This document shows positions 1-6,306 of a DNA stretch of 6,592 nucleotides, piece after piece; position 1 is the stretch's first letter; each line of letters opens with the position of its first letter. Made by a program: the position numbers and the translations under genes. A model generated the notes under the pieces. The model searched no databases and was not told the origin of the DNA. It saw nothing but the letters and a program-made list of their open reading frames with translations. The stretch comes from Pseudomonadota bacterium (lineage in GTDB: Bacteria > Pseudomonadota > Alphaproteobacteria > Rhizobiales > Rhizobiaceae), in contig JAEWFU010000198.1 in the NCBI GenBank assembly GCA_023388675.1, positions 1 through 6,592 of the forward strand, in the 5' to 3' direction.

Positions 1-872
1 CCTACGGCTTTCAGGATCACCTCTACGACAAGACGCAGCCTGAAAACCTCGTGTTTCTGGCGCGGCTGCGGGCATTGCTGGAAGCCTATGACGCGCGCGC
101 TTCGGTTGGCGAGGTCGGCGACGGGCATCGGTCCTTGCAGACGGTCGCCGGCTACACCAGCGGCTCGGAGCGGCTGCACATGTGCTACACGTTCGACCTG
201 TTGAGCCCGGAATTCTCGGCCGCCTATGTACGCGGCCATATCGAGGCGTTCGAGGCGGCGGCGCCCGAGGGCTGGGTTTGCTGGGCCTTTTCCAATCATG
301 ACGTGCCCCGCCACATCTCGCGGTGGCTGCGACCCGGAGACGATGTCGATGCAATGGCGCGTTTCTCGATTGCGCTTCTTTGCTGCCTGCGCGGTTCGAT
401 CTGCATCTATCAGGGCGAGGAGCTTGGGCTGACGGAAGCAGAGCTTGCCTTCGAGGATCTGCGCGATCCCTACGGCATCCGCTTCTGGCCGGGCTACAAG
501 GGCCGCGACGGATGCCGCACGCCGATGGTGTGGGAAGAGGAAGAAGCCAATGGTGGCTTTTCCACCGGCAAGCCGTGGCTTCCGGTGCCGCAAGAGCATA
601 TCGCACGGGCCGTGGATATTCAGGACAGGACCGCCGGTTCGACCCTCAACCACTACCGGACGATGCTGAAGATGCGGGGGGAAAGCGCAGCGTTGCGGCG
701 CGGCAGCATCAGGCTCGTCGACGGCCACGATGCGGATGTGCTCGCCTTCGAGCGTGAGGCGGAAGGCGAGCGGCTGTTCTGCGCCTTCAATTTCGGCACG
801 GAGACGGTGCGGCTTGCCGACCCGGATGGGACCGAGCTGCCGCCGCTGGGCTGGCAGGTGAAACCTTTCTGA
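1..872 (+). CDS. aglA: Alpha-glucosidase, GH13 family (C-terminal half, 5' end outside window)
   Basis: Hydrolyses terminal alpha-glucosidic bonds of small oligosaccharides such as maltose, sucrose or trehalulose-type sugars, probably in the cytoplasm after uptake. The reading frame is open from position 3, without a start, and gives about 289 residues; relatives are near 550, so roughly half is missing. The window begins with YGFQDHLYDK, a linker typical of rhizobial AglA-type enzymes. Two GH13 landmarks are visible. VGEVGD has its Glu codon at 111-113 (general acid/base). FSNHDVPR has its Asp codon at 300-302 (transition-state stabiliser). The nucleophile Asp lies upstream of the window. 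YQGEELGL, DPYGIRFWP, GRDGCRTPMVW and LNHYR are further family signatures, followed by a short C-terminal beta domain ending GWQVKPF. Stop TGA is at 870-872. The gene converges on the TadG-like gene with no spacer. No agl transport genes are seen, so the symbol rests on resemblance alone; exact substrate is unknown. Confidence 0.93.
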   Translation, partial: YGFQDHLYDKTQPENLVFLARLRALLEAYDARASVGEVGDGHRSLQTVAGYTSGSERLHMCYTFDLLSPEFSAAYVRGHIEAFEAAAPEGWVCWAFSNHDVPRHISRWLRPGDDVDAMARFSIALLCCLRGSICIYQGEELGLTEAELAFEDLRDPYGIRFWPGYKGRDGCRTPMVWEEEEANGGFSTGKPWLPVPQEHIARAVDIQDRTAGSTLNHYRTMLKMRGESAALRRGSIRLVDGHDADVLAFEREAEGERLFCAFNFGTETVRLADPDGTELPPLGWQVKPF

Positions 873-2557
873 CTACTGCACCAGAACGGCCCGCCCGCAG
901 TTGCACCATGCACACGGACATCCGCCTGGCCAAGCGCGAGGCCGAGCGTCGACAGGAGATTGACCAGCACCGCGTCGAGCGCGGGTGCGGCGGCTCCAAT
1001 CGTCTGCCCCAGCAGGCCGGTCAAGTTGGATGGCAGGCCTATGCCGAGGCCGATGACGTTGACGTCGAGCTGGAGGCTCGAAAACAGCGACTTCGTTAGC
1101 GAACCGACGATCGCCTGCGTCGAAACCTGCTTGACCTTGCCGGAAGAAATGTCGGACGCGGAGAAGGTCAGTGTCCGGTATCCCATCTCGGCGATTTCGG
1201 CATGAGCCTGCGCGGTGACGCTTACCAGCGGCATCTGCACGAGGCGAGCTGGCGAGCGCGGCGCGGGATTGGCGAAGTCGACGATCTTTGCCGGGTTCAC
1301 CTCTGCCAGATAGAGGTTGGCTATGCCGGGGCGTGCTTCCACCGCCACCTTGACGTTGGCGGGTGAGCCGGACGGGCAGGTGACGCTTTTCAGCCGCGCC
1401 TCGGCGAACGCGAGTTCGAGATAGAGCGGGATGCGGATTTTGGCACCGAGCAGACCGCCCAGTCCGCCGATTTCGGCCACGAGCGACAGTCTCGTTTGCG
1501 CCGTGCGCACGACGTCTCCATCGCTGCCGATCCGCAGCCAGGGAGACTGCTGGGGCGGCTCGCCGATGGCGAGATCGACGGTCACGGCCAGCAGGCCGGG
1601 CACGTTCGCGCCGAGGTTCAGCGCGACCTGCTTGCCCTTGCCGGCCACGACGGCGCTGAGAGCCAGAATTTCGAGCACGCCGACATCGGCGCCGATCTGC
1701 TCGATATTGGCTGCGACGAGATTGCCATCGGACTGCCCGAGGTCGATAAGCCGCGAAAGCTGCAAGGTCGGCGCGCGGCCGCCGGATGCCTGGAACGCCA
1801 GTTTGCCGGCGGCAGCCTTGGCATTGCCGCTCGTCCCCGGTGTCTTCGATAGCGCCTTTGCGATCTGGCCGACGGTGACGGACGTGTCGAGTGCCTGCTG
1901 ATAGCTGCCGGCTTCAAGGTCGAGGTCGATCGCGAGTTGGTCGAGGAAGGAGAGGAGGCTGACGTCTGTCCCCAGCAGGGCGTTGTAGTCCATCACCGAC
2001 AACGAGATGCTGGAGCCGGTGAGGCCGCCCAGAAGTGCGTTGACGATGCCGCCATCGAGCGCGGCAAGGCGCGACCCGACGGAGAAGGCGGCTTCGGCCT
2101 CCGTGCCGGCAGTGGCGGATACCACGATCTCCGGCGGCGGAATGATCGCGCCTGCGAAATAGCGCGAACCCGTCGTCCGGTAGACAACCCTCGCTGCGTT
2201 GACGGGGTCGGCGCCTGCGGTGAAACGATCCTTCGGCACCGCGCCGACGGCATTGTAGTGACCCGTCACCACAGTGACGTTGTTGCCGGAGGCGGCATCG
2301 GTCGCGCCGTTGTCTGCGAAGGTCACCATCGCGGCCTGCTCAGCCTTGCCCAGATTGGCGGTCGCGGTGATCGCGGCCAGGTCGACAAGGGCCTGCGCCT
2401 GCCGCTTTTCGACATAAAGCGAGCCGGCGTCGACGGCGAAGGCGGCAAGGGTGATGGCGACAGGCGCAATGATCGCGGTCATCAAGGCGAACTGGCCGGA
2501 CGTATCGCGCAGAACCCGGGTCGCGCGGTGCAAGCTGAAAGACAACCGGCCCATCAT
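873..2557 (-). CDS. TadG-like Flp pilus-assembly protein, probable C-terminal frameshift
   Basis: Membrane-anchored protein of the TadG type (Tad N-terminal domain plus Tad_C-like region), associated with tight-adherence/Flp pili; its exact role is poorly defined. Residues 1-20 are basic. A hydrophobic anchor (about 22-43) follows the motif SGQFALMTAIIAP and ends AFAVDAGSLYVEKRQAQ, typical of the family. Residues about 160-215 (LAALDGGIVNALLGGL...LSVMDYNALLGTDVSLL) match the usual TadG body. There is no von Willebrand A domain. The only Cys in the first 552 residues is C394 (codon 1378-1376). The uninterrupted frame gives 634 residues and runs to 653, but residues 553-634 are Ser/Arg/Pro-rich antisense of the alpha-glucosidase. 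One frame over, codons from 899 read CGRAVLVQ then TAG (875-873), giving about 561 residues. I therefore end the gene at 873 and infer one lost base near 897-905. The start overlaps tadE by ATGA, which suggests translational coupling. Confidence 0.82.
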
Positions 2558-2997
2558 ATGCCCCCTATGCGGATGGTGGATCGACGCAGGATCGTGCGAT
2601 GCGGCATGGCGAGACGGTCGAACAGGCCCCAGATCGGAAGGCTGCTGGCGTCGTAGCTTATGGTGACGTTGAACTGGCCCGGCACCGAGGGATTGTCGCC
2701 GACAGCAACGGAGAGCCTATCGCCATCGATAAAAAGATAGCCGTTCGCGTTGCGTGCGATGAAGTCGGAAGCGAGTGTCTGGCGTTCCGCAGCATCGATG
2801 CCGGCAATGGCGGCCCGCGCGGCATCCGCAGACAATTGCTGCACCGAATGGCTGGCACCAAAATAGATGCCATAAGCCGTCATGCCCATGATCAGAAAAA
2901 TGTAGAGCGGGCTGAGGATCGCAAACTCGACGGCCGCCGTGGCTGATCTATCGGCTCTGAACTTGCGAAACCGGAGAGTGTGGAATTGCCTGCTCAT
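2554..2997 (-). CDS. TadE-like pseudopilin/pilus assembly protein
   Basis: Small, single-span TadE-family protein (PF07811 type), a pseudopilin-like component linked to tight-adherence/Flp pilus assembly and anchored in the inner membrane. From the chosen start it has 147 residues, the usual size. A basic leader (residues 1-17) precedes the signature SATAAVEFAILSPLYIFLI, with the conserved Glu at residue 24 as in type IV pilin-like proteins, and then a hydrophobic helix to about residue 46. The helix continues into SVQQLSADAARAAIAG, matching the family's AAR-rich heptad stretch. The Gly usually preceding the pilin-type cleavage position is replaced by Ser/Ala, so processing by a prepilin peptidase is uncertain. 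The frame is open upstream to an ATG at 3111, but those 38 extra residues (aromatic, Cys-containing) do not look like this family, so ATG 2997 is preferred despite a weak ribosome site. It is the first gene of a two-gene unit with the TadG-like gene. Confidence 0.85.
   Translation of the reverse strand: MSRQFHTLRFRKFRADRSATAAVEFAILSPLYIFLIMGMTAYGIYFGASHSVQQLSADAARAAIAGIDAAERQTLASDFIARNANGYLFIDGDRLSVAVGDNPSVPGQFNVTISYDASSLPIWGLFDRLAMPHRTILRRSTIRIGGI
2561..2566 (-). promoter_or_regulatory. Ribosome binding site of the TadG-like gene
   Basis: AGGGGG on the minus strand lies inside the end of the upstream tadE-like gene. It is 3 nt from the ATG at 2557 and 6 nt from the in-frame ATG at 2554. The tighter spacing to the first codon makes the second Met an equally good start. 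Either choice overlaps the tadE stop TGA (2556-2554), consistent with coupled translation. Confidence 0.5.
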
Positions 2998-3032
2998 GCC
3001 GGAATGGAAGCACACAGGAGATAGGAAAGTGG

Positions 3033-3049
3033 TGCAACGCAAATGCAAC
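3033..3049. repeat. TGCAAC direct repeat, 11-bp period, upstream of tadE-like gene
   Basis: TGCAAC occurs at 3033-3038 and again at 3044-3049, separated by GCAAA, giving an 11-bp period, about one helical turn. It sits 36-52 bp upstream of the tadE-like start, where a promoter or an activator site would be expected. Tandem hexamers at this period are the usual form of response-regulator sites (OmpR/PhoB type). That link is inference, and a short repeat can arise by chance. Confidence 0.3.
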
Positions 3050-3103
3050 TGAAAGTAGAATTTGGTTGTGCCATGCGACCATGAAGATGTCCATTCTCCC
3101 TGT

Positions 3104-3122
3104 TGATCCACTATATGGATCA
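3104..3122. promoter_or_regulatory. Operator-like dyad 1, TGATCCA-N5-TGGATCA
   Basis: A perfect 7-bp inverted repeat, TGATCCA and TGGATCA, flanks the spacer CTATA. It is one of two related sites in this intergenic region. A TATAGT that could serve as a -10 element toward the tadE-like gene lies across its left arm and spacer (3115-3110, minus strand). The shape suits a dimeric helix-turn-helix repressor (GntR or IclR type are common beside TRAP operons), but the regulator is not in the window. Confidence 0.5.
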
Positions 3123-3189
3123 GCGTTTTCGCTTGATAGGCTTGCTGCTAAAGGGGTTTTGTGCAATTAAGCAGGTTCTAACAAGTATA

Positions 3190-3208
3190 TGGTCCATATC
3201 GTGGATCA
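3190..3208. promoter_or_regulatory. Operator-like dyad 2, TGGTCCA-N5-TGGATCA
   Basis: This site differs from dyad 1 by a single arm base (TGGTCCA for TGATCCA) and keeps the 5-bp spacer (here TATCG) and the second arm TGGATCA. It starts 86 bp after dyad 1 and ends 123 bp before the permease ATG. It also overlaps a second small dyad, ATATGG-T-CCATAT (3187-3199). The repeated arms at the same geometry make it the likely partner site for a regulator of the TRAP operon. The binding protein's identity is unknown. Confidence 0.5.
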
Positions 3209-3316
3209 TTGTTCGTGACTTTGCCAGGATCGGCCGGGAGGAGCGATTGCCGACAGAGGCGATTGCCGGTTTTCGGTCCGGGCGTGTTTCGCGACCTGTT
3301 TTCGCGGATCCGACGT

Positions 3317-3326
3317 GGAGGAGGAG
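3317..3326 (+). promoter_or_regulatory. Strong ribosome binding site of the TRAP permease
   Basis: GGAGGAGGAG lies 5 nt before ATG 3332. It fixes the start of the permease and rules out the much longer overlapping frame that begins upstream. Confidence 0.75.
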
Positions 3327-3331
3327 CCTGA

Positions 3332-5200
3332 ATGGCATCTGCCAACGAGGAAGCGCTGACGATCGAAACCCAGGCCGAGGTCGTGGGAGCGAGGCCGGGC
3401 TCGGCGCTGATGCGCCCGGTCGAGGCCGTAGCTGCGGTGCTGCTGGTCGTCATCGTGGGGCTGCTGCTGACGGGCGTCGTTGCGCGCTACGTGTTGCATA
3501 CGCCGATCATCTGGGTCGACGAGGCGGCCTCGATCTCTTTCCTGTGGCTTGCGATGATGGGCGCGGCGATCGCGATCGACCGCAACGAGCATCTGCGGCT
3601 TACCGTTTTCATCGGCATGTTTCCCGACCGGCTGCGCGGCTTCGTCGACGCTCTGGCGCTGCTGATCGTGGTGGTGGTGCTGGGCGCGCTGCTTCTGCCT
3701 GCAATCGAATATGTGCGCGAGGAGTCGTTCATCACCTCGGCCGCGCTCAACATATCGGTCAGCTATCGTGTTTCAGCCATCGTTCTCGGCATCGTGCTGA
3801 TGCTGATCGTGGCGATCGGCCATCTGCTGCGCGAATCCAGGCCGGTCGACATTGCGCTGGCCGTCGCAACGCTTGCCGTGCTGGGCGGGCTTTTCTGGCT
3901 GGCGAAGCCGGTGTTCCTGGGGCTCGGCCACGGCAATATCCTGATCTTCCTCGTCGGCGTGGCAGCGCTGTGCCTGGTGATGGGCGTGCCGATCGCCTTC
4001 TGCTTCGGCCTCGGAACCATCGCCTTCCTGACGTTCTCCACGCATGTTCCGATGATCGTCATGATCGGGCGCATGGACGAGGGCATGTCGAGCCTTATCC
4101 TGCTTTCGGTGCCGATCTTCGTGCTGCTCGGCTGCATCCTCGACGCGACCGGCATGGGCAAGGCGATCGTGGAATTCATGGGCTCGCTGCTGGGCCACGT
4201 GAAGGCCGGCATGTCCTATGTGCTGCTCGGCTCGCTGTTCCTCGTCTCCGGCATTTCCGGCTCCAAGGTCTCCGACATGGCGACCGTGGCGCCGGCGCTG
4301 TTTCCCGAGATGAAGCGGCGCGGGCACAAGCCGCGCGAGATGATCGCACTGCTGGCGACGGGTGCTGCCATGGCAGACACCGTGCCGCCGTCGATCGTGC
4401 TGATCGTGCTCGGCTCCGTTGCGGGCGTCTCCATCGCTGCGCTGTTCACCAGCGGTTTCGTCATCGCCATGGTGCTGCTTTTGGCGCTGGCGGTGCTGGC
4501 ACGATGGAAGGCGCGCCACGAAAACATGGAGGGCGTGCAACGCGCGTCCTTCAAGGTGATACGCACCACGCTGTTGATCGCGGCGCCTGCCCTGCTTCTG
4601 CCCTTCATCATCCGCGGGGCGGTAGGCGGCGGCATCGCCACCGCGACGGAAGTCTCGACCATCGCCGTGCTCTACGCGTTCGTCATCGGCATCGTGCTTT
4701 ATGGCGGCATCAAGCCTGCCAAGGTCTATGCGATGCTGGTGGAGACTGCTGCAATGTCGGGTGCGATCCTGCTGATCCTCGGCACTGCCTCGGCGATGGC
4801 CTGGGCGCTGACGCAGACCGGCTTCGCGTTCCAGCTAGCCACGGCGATGAAGGAGCTGCCGGGCGGCTGGTTCTCGTTCATGCTGGTGACGATTGCCGTC
4901 TTCGTGGTGCTTGGCTGCGTGCTGGAAGGACTGCCGGCGATCGTGCTGATGGCGCCGCTGATGTTCCCCATCGCCAAGCAGCTCGGCATTCACGACGTGC
5001 ACTACGCGATGGTCGTCGTCACGGCGATGAACATCGGCCTGATGGCCCCGCCCATCGGCATCGGCTTCTACATCGCCTGCAAGATCGGCGACGTCTCGCC
5101 GGACGAGGCGATGGGCGCGATCTGGCCGTATCTGGGCGCGCTCGTTGTCGGCCTGCTTCTGATCGCCGCCGTGCCGGCGCTATCGATTTCGTACCTGTGA
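3332..5200 (+). CDS. TRAP transporter permease, fused DctQ-DctM subunits
   Basis: Inner-membrane part of a tripartite ATP-independent periplasmic transporter: it takes the ligand from the binding protein and imports it with an ion (usually Na+) gradient. The 622 residues join both membrane subunits. Residues about 28-168 are the DctQ small subunit: four hydrophobic segments (31-53, 66-84, 104-125, 146-165) with IIWVDEAASISFLW and the charged DRNEHLRL loop. An extra hydrophobic segment (172-190) links to the DctM large subunit (about 200-622). DctM landmarks are GVPIAFCFGLG (218-228), SGISGSKVSD (306-315), PEMKRRG (325-331), VPPSIVLIVLG (351-361), GGGIATATEVSTIAVLYAF (432-450), LEGLPAIVLMAPLMFPIA (531-548) and NIGLMAPPIGIGFY (567-580). 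The linker helix keeps the DctM domain in its expected orientation. A strong ribosome site precedes ATG 3332. The binding-protein gene follows after 36 bp, so they form one operon. Substrate specificity cannot be told from this subunit. Confidence 0.95.
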   Translation: MASANEEALTIETQAEVVGARPGSALMRPVEAVAAVLLVVIVGLLLTGVVARYVLHTPIIWVDEAASISFLWLAMMGAAIAIDRNEHLRLTVFIGMFPDRLRGFVDALALLIVVVVLGALLLPAIEYVREESFITSAALNISVSYRVSAIVLGIVLMLIVAIGHLLRESRPVDIALAVATLAVLGGLFWLAKPVFLGLGHGNILIFLVGVAALCLVMGVPIAFCFGLGTIAFLTFSTHVPMIVMIGRMDEGMSSLILLSVPIFVLLGCILDATGMGKAIVEFMGSLLGHVKAGMSYVLLGSLFLVSGISGSKVSDMATVAPALFPEMKRRGHKPREMIALLATGAAMADTVPPSIVLIVLGSVAGVSIAALFTSGFVIAMVLLLALAVLARWKARHENMEGVQRASFKVIRTTLLIAAPALLLPFIIRGAVGGGIATATEVSTIAVLYAFVIGIVLYGGIKPAKVYAMLVETAAMSGAILLILGTASAMAWALTQTGFAFQLATAMKELPGGWFSFMLVTIAVFVVLGCVLEGLPAIVLMAPLMFPIAKQLGIHDVHYAMVVVTAMNIGLMAPPIGIGFYIACKIGDVSPDEAMGAIWPYLGALVVGLLLIAAVPALSISYL

Positions 5201-5221
5201 CGCCTATCAAACCATGCAACC

Positions 5222-5228
5222 AAGGAGG
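5222..5228 (+). promoter_or_regulatory. Ribosome binding site of the TRAP binding protein
   Basis: AAGGAGG, 8 nt before ATG 5237, is a near-perfect anti-Shine-Dalgarno match. It supports this start and high expression, as expected for a binding protein needed in excess over its permease. Confidence 0.75.
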
Positions 5229-5236
5229 AAACCCGC

Positions 5237-6250
5237 ATGAACGTCACTCGCAGAACACTGGTGCTGGGGGCGGCCGCGCTGCCGCTGGTCAGCACGATCC
5301 GCTACGCCGGCGCGCAGTCGGCCGAGTTCAACTACAAATACGCCAACAACCTGCCGATCTCGCACCCGATGAACGTGCGCGCGCAGGAGGCCATGGACAA
5401 GATCCGCGAGGAGACTGACGGCCGCGTTGCAATCCAGATATTCCCGAACAACCAGCTTGGCGCGGATACCGACATGCTGAGCCAGGTGCGGTCCGGCGGT
5501 GTCGAGTTCTTCACGCTGTCGCCGCTCATCCTGTCGACGCTGGTGGCCAATGCCTCGATCAGCGGCATCGGTTTCGCCTTCCCGAGTTACGACGAGGTGT
5601 GGCCGGCGATGGACGGCGAACTCGGCGCCTATGTGCGCGGCGAGATCGAGAAGTCCAATCTCGTCGTTCTGGACAAGATCTGGGACAACGGCTTCCGCCA
5701 GATCACCTCGTCGGCAGGCCCGATTGCCACGGCTGACGACCTCAAGGGCTTCAAGATCCGCGTCCCGGTCAGCCCGCTGTGGACCTCGATGTTCACCGCC
5801 TTCGAATCCGCACCGGCGAGCATCAACTTTGCCGAGGTCTATTCGGCGCTGCAGACCGGCATCGTCGATGGGCAGGAGAACCCGCTGGCGATCATCTCCA
5901 CGGCCAAGCTCTATGAGGTGCAGAAATATCTCTCCGTCACCAACCACATGTGGGACGGCTTCTGGTTCCTGGCCAACAAGCGCGCCTGGGAGGCGATGCC
6001 GGAGGATGTGCGCGAGATCGTGGCGCGCAACATCAACGAGGCAGCCGTCAAGGAACGCGAGGACGTGGCCGCGCTGAACGCGACGCTGCGCGGAGAGCTC
6101 GAGGCCAACGGCATGGAGGTCAACGATGCAGACGCGGCATCCTTCCGCGAGAAGCTGACCGAAGCCGGCTTCTATGCCGAGTGGAAGGGCAAGTACGGCG
6201 AAGAAGCCTGGGCGATCCTCGAAAAGGCCGTCGGCGCCGATCTCGGCTGA
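5237..6250 (+). CDS. TRAP transporter periplasmic substrate-binding protein, DctP family
   Basis: Periplasmic receptor that binds the substrate and hands it to the fused permease encoded just upstream. It has 337 residues, normal for the family. The N-terminus has a twin-arginine-like signal (TRRTLVLG, residues 4-11), a hydrophobic stretch and a likely cleavage after AGA (residue 26), leaving QSAEFNYKYANNLPISHP as mature start. Family landmarks follow: NNQLGADTDMLSQVRSG (71-87), DLKGFKIRVP (168-177) with R175 at the position of the conserved Arg that binds a ligand carboxylate, NFAEVYSALQTGIVDGQENP (197-216), and YEVQKYLSVTNH (226-237). The usual GA.P segment after the Arg reads ESAPAS here, a modest departure. 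The conserved Arg suggests an organic acid (C4-dicarboxylate, sugar acid or hydroxy/keto acid); which one is unknown. Stop TGA is at 6248-6250; a strong hairpin and an SDR gene follow. Confidence 0.95.
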   Translation: MNVTRRTLVLGAAALPLVSTIRYAGAQSAEFNYKYANNLPISHPMNVRAQEAMDKIREETDGRVAIQIFPNNQLGADTDMLSQVRSGGVEFFTLSPLILSTLVANASISGIGFAFPSYDEVWPAMDGELGAYVRGEIEKSNLVVLDKIWDNGFRQITSSAGPIATADDLKGFKIRVPVSPLWTSMFTAFESAPASINFAEVYSALQTGIVDGQENPLAIISTAKLYEVQKYLSVTNHMWDGFWFLANKRAWEAMPEDVREIVARNINEAAVKEREDVAALNATLRGELEANGMEVNDADAASFREKLTEAGFYAEWKGKYGEEAWAILEKAVGADLG

Positions 6251-6269
6251 TGGCTTGAAGCAACAATCT

Positions 6270-6293
6270 GCGGGCGGCCTCCGGGCCGCTCGC
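6270..6293 (+). promoter_or_regulatory. GC-rich intercistronic hairpin after the binding-protein gene
   Basis: GCGGGCGGCC and GGCCGCTCGC pair over 10 bp (one G-U) around the four-base loop TCCG, starting 20 nt after the binding-protein stop. No T-run follows, so it does not look like a standard intrinsic terminator. Hairpins in this place commonly protect the upstream transcript from 3' exonucleases or partly attenuate transcription, raising binding-protein output over downstream genes. This role is inferred. Confidence 0.55.
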
Positions 6294-6306
6294 TAATGAA
6301 ACCTCG

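Larger units (their letters stand above)
2998..3331. other. Divergent intergenic region between the tadE-like gene and the TRAP operon
   Basis: 334 bp without a convincing gene. The part from about 3020 to 3230 is clearly richer in A+T than the flanking genes, as expected for promoters. It holds a TGCAAC direct repeat near the tadE start, two related 19-bp dyads, a CtrA-like TTAA-N7-CTAA sequence (3167-3181), and the strong ribosome site of the TRAP permease. No sigma70 promoter with good -35 and -10 elements at proper spacing could be picked on either strand. TATAGT on the minus strand (3115-3110) and TATATG on the plus strand (3186-3191) are possible -10 elements without good partners. Confidence 0.6.

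Noticed and set aside
873..915. Programmed -1 ribosomal frameshifting in the TadG-like gene
   Set aside because: The direction of shift fits, but there is no X-XXY-YYZ slippery heptamer in frame and the zero-frame continuation looks non-functional. A simple base loss explains it better.
1937..2656. Plus-strand frame of 239 codons opposite the TadG-like and TadE-like genes
   Set aside because: Gly/Arg/Asp-rich shadow of two genes with recognised domains and coupled starts on the other strand.
2998..3111. N-terminal extension of the tadE-like gene to the ATG at 3111
   Set aside because: The 38 added residues are rich in aromatics and Cys and come from the AT-rich regulatory region, crossing the TGCAAC repeat and ending inside operator-like dyad 1. 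TadE proteins normally begin shortly before the basic leader, as from 2997.
3133..3200. Sigma70 promoters such as TTGCTG (3142-3147) or TTGTGC (3159-3164) for the TRAP operon
   Set aside because: No -10 element with a reasonable match lies 16-18 bp downstream of either; not strong enough to annotate.
3773..4540. Minus-strand frame of 255 codons opposite the permease
   Set aside because: The product is dominated by His, Gln, Arg and Asp, typical of antisense to hydrophobic codons; no motif or ribosome site.
3103..5418. Very long plus-strand frame (771 codons) overlapping the permease and the start of the binding-protein gene
   Set aside because: Its translation is Arg/Gly/Asp-rich with no hydrophobic pattern or family motif, as expected for an out-of-frame reading of a GC-rich gene. 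The permease frame has clear TRAP motifs and a strong ribosome site.
5207..5947. Minus-strand frame of 246 codons opposite the TRAP binding protein
   Set aside because: No recognised domain; the opposite strand encodes a complete DctP-family protein with signal peptide and ribosome site.
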